Below, one piece after another: positions 48,059 to 58,685 of a stretch of DNA of 64,000 nucleotides (within the stretch, counting starts at the first letter, position 1; every line of letters begins with the position of its first letter). The stretch covers positions 1,860,001 through 1,924,000 of the forward strand of contig CM022369.1 in the NCBI GenBank assembly GCA_011800155.1. Direction: 5' to 3'. The notes under the pieces are model-generated. The model was not told the DNA's origin. It was given only the letters and a program-made list of their open reading frames with translations, and ran no database searches. The DNA is from Flammulina velutipes. Taxonomy: Eukaryota; Basidiomycota; Agaricomycetes; Agaricales; Physalacriaceae. The translations under genes and the position numbers were made by a program.

Positions 48059-51000
48059 ATGGTTTCTCGACTATCCTCATTCCTCACACCCAAGCGACAC
48101 TCACTGGAGGACACTCGCCCTCCACCGCCGTACGAACACACCGAGCACCGTTCTCCTGTCTTCGTTGCAGAGCAAACGACTACAACCACAGAAGTTGTCA
48201 CCACGACCACTACTCGCACTACCACTCACTTTTTCGCTGTGCCATACTGGAGAAAGCGCGTAAGATCTCAGGATCCGCATTCGCCAAGAGCTTCTCTGCC
48301 CTCGATGGTTCAACAACGATGTCGCTCGGTTTATGTTGACAAGGAGCTGCCTCCTACACCGCCAGACGACGACGGGCCACCTTTAGCCTCTACATCACAG
48401 CGTGACGTCCTACGAGAAACAGCAGGAGGAACAAAGACCCCTGCCCAACTACTCACTCCTGATGTGTCGATATCCACCGCCCGCACTCCTTTACATTCTT
48501 CCACTGCTACGCTGGTCCAGGCGGCTTTAGGTATCGGTCTGCCACACGGGCTCGGCCAAAAGTCGTCGTCCGCCAGCGCCTCGCAGATAAACACCCTCGC
48601 GTTTGGGCAGTCCAATGCGCAAATACCGACTCCGCGGCGAATCAAGAGTTCTTCAAAGTTAAGGGCGCTCTCCACCGCCGTTGGTGAAGTAGACGGGACC
48701 CGGATAGACGAAAGGCGGCGTAGCAGAGGATTGTCTCTTGGTGCATCCAACTTGCTCAATATGTCCAGTGATCCCAAAGGAAAGGCCAAGGCAACAGAGA
48801 CGGAAGCAGAAAGCCCTCGGAAATCCCTGTCACGTCGGGCGTCTTTCTGGACGCGCAAAAAGGCCACACCTGACCTTCCTACACCTCCGAATCCCCCGTC
48901 TCCAAATCCCACTATTCTATTCGCGCCGCTCCCATCTCTTAATCCCGGCACACCATTCTTTGTGGATCTACAACGTACCGCATCGCCACCATCGTCACCA
49001 GCATCCAACAAACCAAGCCCACATATCAGAGGACTGTCGAGAAGTCGCTCTGAGCGCGCTCTCTCCTCTCACAGACTGTCCGCTGAACCATCCGTCATTC
49101 TCTCTCCCCCGCCACTGAGAAATCGTAGATCCCGTCGCCCAGCTACGGCAGACTCTCCGGATTACCATCAGAACAATAGCTCGCTATTTGTCGATACACC
49201 GCTAAGTCCCATAATTTCCGGCCAGGCGACTCTACAAGCCGCTCCGCAGCAAAGGCCTCGCGCCAATACAAACCCTCCGTTATTACATCGACTGTCTCTT
49301 TCGCTGTTCTCTGGTCCTTCGTTACAGCTTCCGTCGCATGATCCCTTCAACTCCTCTCACGCTCCCTCGCCTGCAATTAGCCAACAGAGTTCACCGCGGC
49401 CATCTTTAAACAACAACTCCAAAACGGCGACTAGCGCGCCCAAGCCGCGGGACAACGAGACCCCCGAGCAATTTATCGAGAGACTACGAGCTGCGGTCAG
49501 CAAAGCAGAGATTGCCAGTGTCCTGGCCTCAAGGTAATCTAAATATAATCGTCTGTCCTCTCATACTGACGATTCTCTAGTTCGGATGATTTCCATGTCC
49601 AGGCTCTGCACGCTTATATGGCACAATTTGACTTCAAGCCTGATCCATTGGATGTTGCCCTTCGGCGATTCTTAATGGACGTTGGACTACCTAGGGAGAC
49701 ACAGCAAATTGATCGAGTCATGGAGGCATTTGCCGCTAGATATGTCGCTTGCCACCCCACACTGTTCTCTTCGGAAGGTGCGAACTCCTCTCTATTCGGT
49801 CTTTATCATCACTTCTGACCCAATACTTTTAGATCATCCCTATGTGATTGCTTTTAGTCTCATCATGTTACATACGGATGCGTTCAACAAGTCGAACAAG
49901 CGGAAAATGACCAAAGCAGATTATGTGAAGAATACTCAACTTCCTGGTGTCTATCCACAGGTCTTGGATGTAAGCGTCGAAATCACTCTTGATTTCATGA
50001 CAATGGGCTCATTTTCATTCAGTGTTTCTACGACAACATCGTTTTCGCTCCTTTCATTTTTGTGGAGGATCCTTTGGAAGTCACAGGGCCTGTCCCAACT
50101 GGCATGTCTACTCCTGTTCCTCAGAACTCTGTCATTTTTGGACGAGGTAATAAGGTAGATCTATACTACCTCATATCGAATGTGAGACTTTAATATCCAG
50201 ATATTTCTCATCTGATCTGACACCTTCAACAGAATATGTTGGATTCTCTGCGGATAGACGTTGAAAGCATTATCCCTATCTCGAATCCATTTTCCTGGAA
50301 CGGTTTAAATGGATGGGACGATTACAAATTGCAGGAAGCCTTCGCAAAACCGACTGTAATCCCTCTGACTGCTGAAAATAGTCGAACGTCGGCACCCTTT
50401 TTTAGCATGACTATGCCCACCGGCCCACCGGGGCTAGTTGGTCTGCCAGAACCGTCGCCGCCTGGGAATGAGCTGTGGACAGTCAGGGCAACAAAGATAG
50501 GACTTCTCTCAAGGAAAGAGGAATGTTTAGCTGGTGGAAGACGGGCTACCACCCGAAAATGGAGATCGTTCAACGTTGTTTTGACTGAATCTCACCTTTT
50601 GTTTTCTCGAGATGTAACCTGGGCTCAGAACCGTGTCCAAAACTCCGGAACTGGAAACTCTTCTTCATCGGAGCGCTTTTCACCCGCTACATTCAAGTCC
50701 GACGAGGTGGCATCTTTAAGAGACGTCATTGCTGTGACGGACGCGTCCTACACAAAGGTGGCTACTTTACTCAATATACTCTGCCGAAAATCCTGACCCA
50801 AATGCAGCACCGCCACACATTTCGTCTTGTTCTGGGTGATGGGCGGCAGTATCTCCTCCAAGCGGATGACGATGACGAGGCTGATGATTGGGTTGGCCAC
50901 ATCAACTACGCCAGTACTTTCAAATCGGTCGGCGTTCGTATGAGGCCAATGCGTATGTCTGGACGCGACGTAGAACTCACCGGCGTCGCGGCGGCGACTT

Positions 51001-52121
51001 CTCACCTTCACGACCTCCAACACGCGAACCAGTCAACGCCAATCCGCAAATGGGGAACGAGTGCTCTGATGGGAAGATTATCGGACGATTTAGAGCCTGC
51101 AGGGGAGACGTTACGGAAAGTCACTGTCACAGACGACAAGGTGCCTACAGCTCCAGAGGTTGAAGGCGCCGACCAGTTCAAGGCGACTTTTGATGAAATC
51201 AAAGCCGAATTGGCTGCAGGACGCTGGGGCGCCGAGGAGCTTTCAATGACTGTCGATCTTGACAGCCAGCTTTCGTCCTTCACCGACTCAGGAACGACGT
51301 CGTCTATAAGCGAATCACACCTTCCCTCTCGTTCCCATATCGTTCAGTCAAGGATACATGATCTTGATTCAAGAGTCTCCGAGCTGCAATCCCAGTTGGA
51401 CGCAGACCTGCGGTTCGTTCGCAACATTGCCATTTTGGCGCCTTTCCAACGACAAACACGAGAGCGCCTCACCCTCTCAGTGCAAAACGTAGCAAAGCGT
51501 GTCATGCAGGAAAGGCTTGATATTGTCCGGCTATCCTGTCATCGCGCCATTCTTGCCCGAGATCTGTCTGCTGAGGGAAGGGACTGGAATCGCGCCAAAC
51601 AGATTGCCCTCAAGGCAGCGACGGAGACACTACAGAACCAGCTGCCTCACGACAGTACCGTCGTTCCCCGAATGACATTATCGTTCCCCAAAGAGCGTTC
51701 TACCTCTGCTTCTCTGACTCTGGAACCGCCTACTTCTGCGCATCGACCAGAATCCACTTGCGAATCCTTCCATTCTGCCTTGGACTTCGAACTTGAAATT
51801 TCCGATGATGATAATGCACAGTCGTCTTCGTTTACCTCTCCTGACATCGTCGAGTCACCCCGCGTCCTCACAACTTCCAACTCTTCTTCCTCATACCCAT
51901 TCCCAGACCTGGATGATAGCATCGACGACACACCACACGATTTAACTTCGCCGCGTAACAGCGATGATTTACGCATACACGAAAAGTTCTATACCGCTCA
52001 AGAGACTGAGGAGGAGGCGGAAGAATGGAATAAAACTCGATGTGCGCAGCGTGTGTCACTTGTACGCTTACCTTCAACCATCGGGATTCGGGTTGCTCGG
52101 GAAAATGGACAGTTGGTCTAA
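48059..52121 (+). CDS. Arf guanine-nucleotide exchange factor with Sec7 and PH domains (Syt1-like)
   Basis: Arf activator of the Golgi/endosome system. The ATG at 48059 opens MVSRLSSFLTPKRHSLEDTR. The first 490 residues are disordered, including Thr-rich EQTTTTTEVVTTTTTRTTT. The Sec7 domain begins NETPEQFIERLRAAVSKAEI, then FHVQALHAYMAQFDFKPDPL, DVALRRFLMDVGLPRETQQI and DRVMEAFAARY; the Glu of LPRETQ is at the catalytic glutamate-finger position. DHPYVIAFSLIMLHTDAFNK and CFYDNIVFAPFIFVEDP follow. The PH domain starts ELWTVRATKIGLLSRKEECL and ends HTFRLVLGDGRQYLLQADDD with DDWVGHINYA. A helical region (ILARDLSAEGRDWNRAKQIA) and an acidic tail complete it. About seven introns. Domain order matches yeast Syt1 better than Sec7/Gea. 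Confidence 0.87.
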
Positions 52122-52549
52122 TGATTTTTATCGCTATTGGTCTATACGCATCTAACTTACTATAGAACATAATCGCTATACAACGAAACTGTACTGATAC
52201 CTTTGAGATTCAAGATATTTCTAACGCCACGTCGTCAAGGAATTGTCAAGAAAAAACATATGGTGCAGTTGATCCGACCTTGATCCAACCTGAGCCGACT
52301 GCCGACGCGACACTGAGCCAGGAACAGAGACTAACGGTTGCATGATGGGTTTACTGTTTACACATAAAAGAAGGTCTACTAAAAGGGTTCACTTGCTTTG
52401 TGTTCTGCAACTCCCCAGCGCTCTGTTCACCATCAGTTCCAGCGTCCGCACCAGCGAGGTCGACGCGCTGCTCTGTTCTTAGACTGCCGACTAGGTTTCA
52501 ACGATACCCACGCTCATCCTTGCGGCCCTGCACCAGCATTGGAAATACG
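52122..52549. other. Promoter/leader region of the downstream Ser-rich protein gene
   Basis: 428 bp. The right part (about 52400-52549) is open in frame with the downstream gene but contains no ATG in that frame before 52550. A CACATAAAAGAAGG segment at about 52361 may be a TATA-like element. Confidence 0.5.
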
Positions 52550-54007
52550 ATGAGTACTTTGGCCAACAGTGGAACCGGACCCGGGAGCAATCGCAGCCGT
52601 TTCTCCCTCATCCTTCAACTTTCTTCACGCAAACCAAGAGACGTCGATACTGGGAGTCAAGTACCACTTTCCACTCCCACTTCCCCGTTGTCATCTTCAC
52701 GACCATTCTACTTTGCCAACAGTACCTCGCTCGCTAGCCTTTGTATACCTTCGCCCCGCTCGCCCACTTCCAGCACTCATATGAATGCACATGAGGCCCT
52801 GTCTACCGAGCACATACCCCCTACTGTGAATGAGCTGGGCGCGGCGCAGAAGGCCATGCTGTTGAAGAAGGCGCGTAAACTTAGCAAAGTCTTTGGAGAA
52901 ATTCCATCCTCGGTGTCGGCTCTTCCTCCAACCTCAGGACCCCCTCCCATGACACTTCACCACAGGCGTTCTGCTTCGTTGGCATCCACTGTGTCTTCTA
53001 GGTCTCCACCATCCAGCCGACGTCCTTCGCAGGTGGATAGCGACCGCACCGAGGTCATCCCGACTTCCCTCCCTCAAATCATTGAGTCCAGACACTCTCG
53101 CATCCAATCCTTTGACAGTGATACCCCTCCACTTCCCGCCACCGCTGGCGCTACTCCGCACAAGCAATCTACCAAATCATCTAATTCATCTACACGCATT
53201 ACGTTGACGACATATCATTCTACTCCAACATTACCTATACCCCAAGGCAGCGATCTTCGTTCTCGCCGTAGCCTGGACGGAATTGACCCAGCCACAGCCA
53301 TCGCCTCAGATGACCGGACGCGTCCTTCCCCGAGATCGAACAGAATAAAGCGCAGCCGTTCAGCTGTTCCTCAGAAAGGTCCGCGGGACGCACCTTCTCA
53401 AGACACTCTCGATTTCCGTGCTCGTTACAATGACATGTTTGGCGCCGACTCGGAGATGAGTCGTCGACGAAAGGCTCTAAACGTGCAGCGGGCGAGAAAA
53501 ATGGCCAAGGTGAATGTTTCTTCGTCTCGCAATGTGATCTCTTTCCTCATGAAGAGTTTGACATAGGTTTTTGGCGAAGATCCACCTTCTAATTTGATTA
53601 CGATATCGGATGAGGCTCGGGTTTCCATTGACCATGGTGGACATGGCCTGTACTCTGTCGTCCCACATGTTCCACAAGCTGATGATCGACACGTTCGCCA
53701 GCCGATTTTAGATGCGGAACACTCCACTTTTTCTTCCGACTTCCGTGACCGCAGACGACGCGCAGAGAAATTGTCACGGTTTTTTGGTGTGGCGTACCAG
53801 AGCATTGACTATGTACCTCCTCCGCCCGTTTCCAAGCCTTCTCCTGTGATTTCCCCGTTCCCACCCAGCTCCCCTGAGGGGAGCGTGCAGATCGACGTGA
53901 AGATGACAGGAAGGCGCTTTTGGGCTTTCGATGCTGAGAGGGAGAGGACTAAGGAAGCCGATATCACGGATGTAATGGACAGGTTACGCCTCCTCAAAGC
54001 TGCTTAA
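52550..54007 (+). CDS. Ser-rich protein with three copies of a basic RARKLxKVFGE-type motif
   Basis: Not assigned to a family. CDS joins 52550-53509 and 53567-54007 (466 residues); the intron (GTGAAT to CATAG) rejoins RARKMAK to VFGEDPP. The ATG at 52550 is the first in frame. Most of the protein is Ser/Thr/Pro-rich and disordered. Three short segments stand out: KKARKLSKVFGEIP at about residues 105-118, RARKMAKVFGEDPP at about 314-327 across the splice, and RRAEKLSRFFGVAY at about 384-397. Each is a basic amphipathic helix followed by (V/F)FG. Similar RxKLxxxxG motifs recur in uncharacterised basidiomycete proteins. The C-terminus SVQIDVKMTGRRFWAFDAER and VMDRLRLLKAA looks folded. Likely a signalling adaptor; this is inference. 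Confidence 0.7.
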
Positions 54008-54198
54008 TTCTAATTCGGATTTTCCACTGTGGTTTTTCAATCTCACGAAGCTCTGTTTAATCCTTGTTTGTTACTTATGTTTCTTCTAAAGATAATGTCC
54101 CTACTACGTACCCAGACGTCCTGCTTTCGTTGTTGCTCACTGTCATGCCATTCTTTACTTATTTTTAATTGTTCACGATATCCTGTTAACATGCAATA

Positions 54199-54817
54199 CT
54201 AGTGGCTTCTCATTAACAAGTAAATGGGATCTCCAATGCTGATGTTTGTCATGTGGCGGAACGAACCAGTCAAAGACATCAGGAGTCCACCGAACGATGC
54301 ATAGGCAGTCCTGTAGGAGCCAATGAGTACTTGGCGCAAGGAATAGAGTCAAAGTCGCGTACACAATCTCTGCCGCGCCGCCATCGAATTTGTACACCTT
54401 TGAAAACATGTTCAACATCGTGCTCGTATCCCCTGCAGATATACACACCTTGCCGTACATGACATATTGATAGTCCTCTTCTATCCCTTTTGAACCCTTC
54501 CCATCTGGCCGCCACACATGTTCGTCCTCCTCGTTTCCATCGGCATTGGATGATTGTGGATTGCGCGATAGCGATGAAGCCAGCGCGACGGATAACTGTT
54601 GCCCGATTTTCAAGGGGAAGAGTTCAATATTATAGTCTAGTGTCATATCCATATCGTGGTTTTTTGAGTGGGCCTGCAACCTTGAGACTACGAGAGCATT
54701 AAAATAATATAATGGTAAAGAGATGGATGTACCTCTATCAAACTTTTTCCCATCGGCATCAATGACCAAGATGGTGAAGATATCGTCAAAGACAATGTTC
54801 GACGAGACGGAGGACAT
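54199..54817 (-). CDS. RPB8: RNA polymerase I/II/III shared subunit Rpb8
   Basis: Common subunit ABC14.5 of all three nuclear RNA polymerases. The ATG at 54817 opens MSSVSSNIVFDDIFTILVID then ADGKKFDR. After an intron come SRLQAHSKNHDMDMTLDYNI, ELFPLKIGQQLSVALASSLS, an acidic loop, and EDYQYVMYGKVYKFDGGAAE. The last exon reads AYASFGGLLMSLTGSFRHMT and SIGDPIYLLMRSH-stop at 54199. These blocks match Rpb8 (FDDIFxVxxIDxxGKKFDR, YVMYGKVY, SYGGLLMRLxG, YLLM). Three introns of about 50 nt. The gene starts only 63 bp from the left end of a transposable element that lies in its upstream region. Confidence 0.93.
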
Positions 54818-54872
54818 GGCGGTCACCGATCAGAGAGCAAATTGATCGCAAGTTGTTTACACATGATGACGT

Positions 54873-54879
54873 CGGCACT
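54873..54879. repeat. 7-bp target-site duplication, left copy
   Basis: CGGCACT directly abutting the left terminal inverted repeat; the same 7 bases recur in direct orientation at 56702-56708. Confidence 0.75.
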
Positions 54880-54918
54880 TTGGCGGTAATACTGTTGCAT
54901 AATTCAGCACTTTTTTCG
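54880..54918 (+). repeat. Left terminal inverted repeat
   Basis: Begins TTGGCGGTA, continues TGTTGCATAATTCA and GCACTTTTTTCG. These three blocks reappear in the same order on the minus strand at 56701-56651, with small indels between them (for example an extra ATGTG before GCACTTTTTTCG on the right). Confidence 0.8.
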
Positions 54919-56650
54919 AATTGTTTTACTCACTTTTTCAATTTCCTTTTCACTGATTGGTGATGTCTTCTCACTTTATCAATTTTATTTCAGTTTTAAG
55001 AATGGATTTTCACTCGAGGAGATTGAGCTGTTAGTTCTGAGAATATCAATTCACTTGGACGTTTGGATGATTCAGATTGTCAATATATCTTCCGCCTGCG
55101 CCACTTCGGAGTTTGCCGGCCTGTCTCTAGCCTCTTACTCTCATGCCGCTCGCTGCTTCGCATGGCCTTCCAGTTGTTCTTCTGAATATCTTGTCAGCAT
55201 GTATCCCGTTACCGGCATACAGTTGGACTTGAGGATATATCTGCCTTTCTCGATGTCTGTCACGCTGTGAATACACAGAGCCTCCCATCTATCCTACGTC
55301 GCTTCCTATCTTGGTCGCACTGTTGGCCGTGCTCCGTATGTGCCCGTTATTATTTGTACGCAACGGATCACCCGGCGCGCAACGGTGGCAGCACCATGGT
55401 GGCGACTGGATATAATTACCATTGGATTAAATGCATACTGCGCCTCCACAATTCCTGACCCGGGAGATAGGGTTACAGCATTGAACATGATGATGGCTCA
55501 CCGTCTGTCAGGCTGTTTCACTATTAGCCCGTTCCCTAGTATTGCTGGTTGAAGTCCGTCTCAGGTAATAATCATTGTTCGTGTTTGAGTCCAGGATATT
55601 CACGGACATTCCCTTCTATTATGTTCAGTCTATAGCTTGTCTGACCATGGTCGCCTCATGTAGTACCATTTCCTGCCCACGATGCTGCCGCGGCGTTGAG
55701 TCAAGGATGGCGCATTAGAGAAATATGACAGGCATTGATTGGTTGAATCCTCTCTAGGTCCAGGTACGCTTAAGTTGCTCACACATAAAGAATAACATAG
55801 GTACTGACTGCCATAACTAGTATTTTAGCCATCCATGGTATTGTTGAGCCCGGCTCGACGCTCAGGGTGCCAGGATCAGCGGCTCGTCCTCTCCGAGTCG
55901 TTGTCATCCCTCTACAACTTCCGAGCTTGTGATCCTACACGATGATTTCTTCTGATTCCAGAAACTGTCTTATGTCGCAGGTGTGATTGTGTAGTGTACA
56001 TCGGTGACTCCCACCACGACAAATCGGCTTGGTAATTGGTACGCTCTGTACCAATATTAGCATTATCCTGCCAGTGTATGTTCGAGATGCAAGCATCATG
56101 CAACTCTCAGCCTGCACCCATCTCCGTGTATATCTCTGCGCCTTGCCCCTACCCCGATACCACGGAGTATGCTATAGAACAAGGTCTTCCTCGAACAGTC
56201 TCGGAACAGGCACCTTTACTCTGTAGAAGGCAAAACTCTTCTACCGAATCACGGACTCATATTAAGCAGAGAAAGGCCGCGTGATTTGAGAGATCGGTGG
56301 ATTAGATGGACGAGATACTATGAGGCTTCCATGGATAGGAAGAGATTCATCGAGGGCGGCCCGGATGTGGTATTTGCAACTTTGGCGCCTGGAGTCGTGA
56401 AGCAGCACTGGGACATGATTGCACGTGCCGCGGCGCCACACCGGATTTGTCAAGAGACCCGTCCTGAGAACCAATTCAGCTTATGTGAATATGAATTATT
56501 AGGAAGTACAACAATATTTACAAAAGTGGATGTAAAATTACCAGAGAGAAATGTAGAATCAATGAAGTGAAATCTGATTCAAGAAAGTGCCGCCACATTT
56601 GCTAAAGTGAAGTTGCAATTCAACAAAGTGAGTTATAATCATAAAAGATA

Positions 56651-56701
56651 ACGAAAAAAGTGCCACATTGAATTATGCAACACTATACTATACCGCCCAT
56701 A
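56651..56701 (-). repeat. Right terminal inverted repeat
   Basis: Read on the minus strand it begins TATGGGCGGTA, then TGTTGCATAATTCA, ATGTG and GCACTTTTTTCG, mirroring the left end with short indels. The imperfect match suggests the copy is not very recent. Confidence 0.8.
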
Positions 56702-56708
56702 CGGCACT
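56702..56708. repeat. 7-bp target-site duplication, right copy
   Basis: CGGCACT, identical to and in the same orientation as 54873-54879, abutting the right TIR and 12 bp before the next gene's ATG. Confidence 0.75.
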
Positions 56709-56720
56709 GTTGATTTCGCC

Positions 56721-57457
56721 ATGAACAGTTCAGTTTTCTTGAAGCGCTGGTCAAGTCGAATAACTCGCCAACATACAACTAGACTACTTTTCACATTGTC
56801 CAAGCATAATCCGCCATCAAATGCACCTCGGATGGCACCATATCCTCTTGTCTGGGTATCGGCGACGGACTGGGACACTACTTCTGGCCTGTACTACTGC
56901 TTCTATTAATTCCGCCACATATTGCTCACCGAATGCTAGACTGCCTTCCTTCTTCTCTCTGTTTCTTAACCAGGGCTTCATATGCTTGGACATAGATATC
57001 TCCTTGCCAGAGACATCTTTAGAGCCTTCTGCTCTCATGCGTTACTACGAGTCAGGTATTCCACTTCATTTATAACCATGTGCCACACAAATCCGTTCTA
57101 TGCTTAGAATTGAAGAGGGCTTTGGACACAGAGAACGCGGCCTTTGCTCCCGTTATTTGTGCGCGACACAGCGCCACCCTGATTGCTCAAACATATATTT
57201 CTTCGCACCCTGCGACTGCAATGGTTCTGATGTCCCCTCCTGCACATAATACCGACGTCACAATTCTGTCCGGCCATTTATCAGAATTCAACTTCGAACC
57301 ACGTTTCCCTATCGCAGTAGTTGCGGCGCCACAAGTGATGGAGAGACTGCGAAAGGAGAGTCGATTAGGGAAGGACCCAGGAGTCGATCAGCTTTGCATC
57401 GCACCGTCTGACGCAACTACTGCAGTGGTGGAATGGCTGGATGAATGTGGTATATAA
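56721..57457 (+). CDS. Small alpha/beta-hydrolase-like protein, possibly mitochondrial
   Basis: The ATG at 56721 opens MNSSVFLKRWSSRITRQHTT followed by RLLFTLSKH, a basic, Ser/Thr-rich leader of mitochondrial type. An intron of about 120 nt (GTATCG to AACCAG) joins APYPLVW to GFICLDIDISLPETSLEPSA; a second joins LMRYYES to ELKRALDTENAAFAPVICAR. Then HSATLIAQTYISSHPATAMV, LMSPPAHN, FEPRFPIAVVAAPQVMERLR and ATTAVVEWLDECGI at the end. The pattern nucleophile-elbow-like ARHSATL, then LMSPP, resembles a reduced alpha/beta-hydrolase fold, but the canonical GxSxG reads ARHSA and a late catalytic His is not evident. Enzyme activity is uncertain. The start lies 19 bp from a transposable element. Confidence 0.55.
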
Positions 57458-57514
57458 AGAAACTACAATAGCGGAATAACAATACAAAACTTCGAGTTCG
57501 TAAAGGCACATTAT

Positions 57515-58611
57515 TCATGAAATTGGCAGAACTTCCTCCATCTCCTTCTTCATCTCTCGCATGATGGGATCGGCGAGACTAGCTAAGCCTGGAAGGACGA
57601 TGGGCCACCTGGCACGAGCAGCGAATACCCGACGGACTTGGTGTTGTATCAACTCGTGCAATTTTGGTACGTTTGCGAGCTTGGCACGGCTGCCCACAAG
57701 GGAGGTGGTCGTCAGGTCCAGAGTGAAATTAGGTGAGAAGGAGATGATGATTTCCGGTTTCTGTGATACCGAACTTGGAGGTATGATCGTAAGCTGAATG
57801 GAAATTAAGTATCACATGTCAGTTTCAAAATACGGAGGACCTACCGAGGATTTGAAGACCGACAAAGAGATAGTTAGATATACAGGTAACCGAGCGAAAG
57901 AAGCCATGGGATAGTTGAAAAGATAGGATGTAGACAAGGATACGGATATTGTGTCTTCGTAGTCCACTGCGAATTCGATAGCCTGACTGAATGTTCATAA
58001 GCGCCCCATAGAATAATAGACCACGCACAGAATTCTCTCCATCGGTAGTCGACTTTCGTCTACCGTTGTATAAGCGCGGAGCGGACTTGCCCAGGTCGAC
58101 GGAATGTACTTTAATATAGTCCTACGGCGCTTAATTAGATCGACGCAAAGAGTGAAGTACAAGAAGCACACCAGAAACCCGGGAGGTCGTATCCTGTTCG
58201 CATAGTCTTCAACGCGTTTTCGAGCTACTTCGTCTCCGTCCAGGCCCGTTAAGTCGTTACGTAGCTTGGAGCGGTACACATTGACAACCTAAGGGAAGCT
58301 ACGTGTCAATGAAATATAGACAAGCCAATAAAGGGGAGGACCTGATGAATAAGAATATTAAACCAATCCGCAGACTCCTCTGAGCCATCGAGTTCGTCTA
58401 GTGATGCATCTAGTACCGATACCCGTCGACCTTTCCGACCACTGTCGCTGTTTACGCGTGGATGATATGAGGATGTTTCAAACGGAGACTCCGTTGAGTC
58501 AAGGAAGAGGTATTTGAGGATCAGAACTAGCAGAAGTAGTATCGAGAGTTGACCCAGAATAAGTCCCTGCGTAAAGGTCGGCTGGAGGGAAAAGACATAG
58601 TTGGTGCTCAT
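57515..58611 (-). CDS. MMM1: Maintenance of mitochondrial morphology protein 1 (ERMES, SMP domain)
   Basis: ER-anchored subunit of ERMES, the ER-mitochondria tether that moves lipids through SMP domains. The ATG at 58611 opens MSTNYVFSLQPTFTQGLILG, with a TM segment GLILGQLSILLLLVLILKYL, then a short linker. The SMP domain starts ESADWFNILIHQVVNVYRSK, continues YIKVHSVDLGKSAPRLYNGR, FEVDYEDTISVSLSTSYLFN, YPMASFARLPVYLTISLSVF, LTIIPPSSVSQKPEIIISFS and PNFTLDLTTTSLVGSRAKLA, and ends PKLHELIQHQVRRVFAARAR, IVLPGL. The N-terminal lumenal tail, TM and C-terminal SMP order is that of Mmm1. Five introns. Stop TGA 57515. The divergent neighbour starts 74 bp away. Confidence 0.92.
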
Positions 58612-58685
58612 AGTGGCGGAGCAACTTGAAGATGCCGATCGTTTCCCGAATTGGAAGTCGAGGAAAAAAATTGCGGAGGACCTCC
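58612..58685. promoter_or_regulatory. 74-bp divergent promoter, MMM1 / TTL-like
   Basis: Start codons at 58611 (minus) and 58686 (plus) are 74 bp apart. The segment contains an AAAAAAATTG run near 58663. Confidence 0.55.

Larger units (their letters stand above)
54880..56701. mobile_element. Non-autonomous TIR DNA transposon, 1822 bp
   Basis: Both ends share inverted blocks GGCGGTA, TGTTGCATAATTCA and GCACTTTTTTCG. A 7-bp direct repeat (CGGCACT) sits immediately outside each end. Inside the TIRs both ends carry arrays of CACTTT-type subterminal motifs in inverted orientation: left at about 54908, 54931, 54951, 54972 and 55010; right on the minus strand at about 56657, 56624, 56603, 56583, 56563 and 56523. 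The ends are AT-rich while the middle is closer to the genomic composition. No frame long enough or similar enough to be a transposase is present, so it would depend on enzymes from elsewhere. TSD length excludes Tc1/mariner (TA) and piggyBac (TTAA); 6-8 bp TSDs are known in several superfamilies, so I leave it unclassified. Confidence 0.78.

Noticed and set aside
54893..56682. Shorter transposon boundaries at TGTTGCATAATTCA only
   Set aside because: No direct repeat flanks those ends, while extending to GGCGGTA brings in both another inverted block and the CGGCACT duplication.
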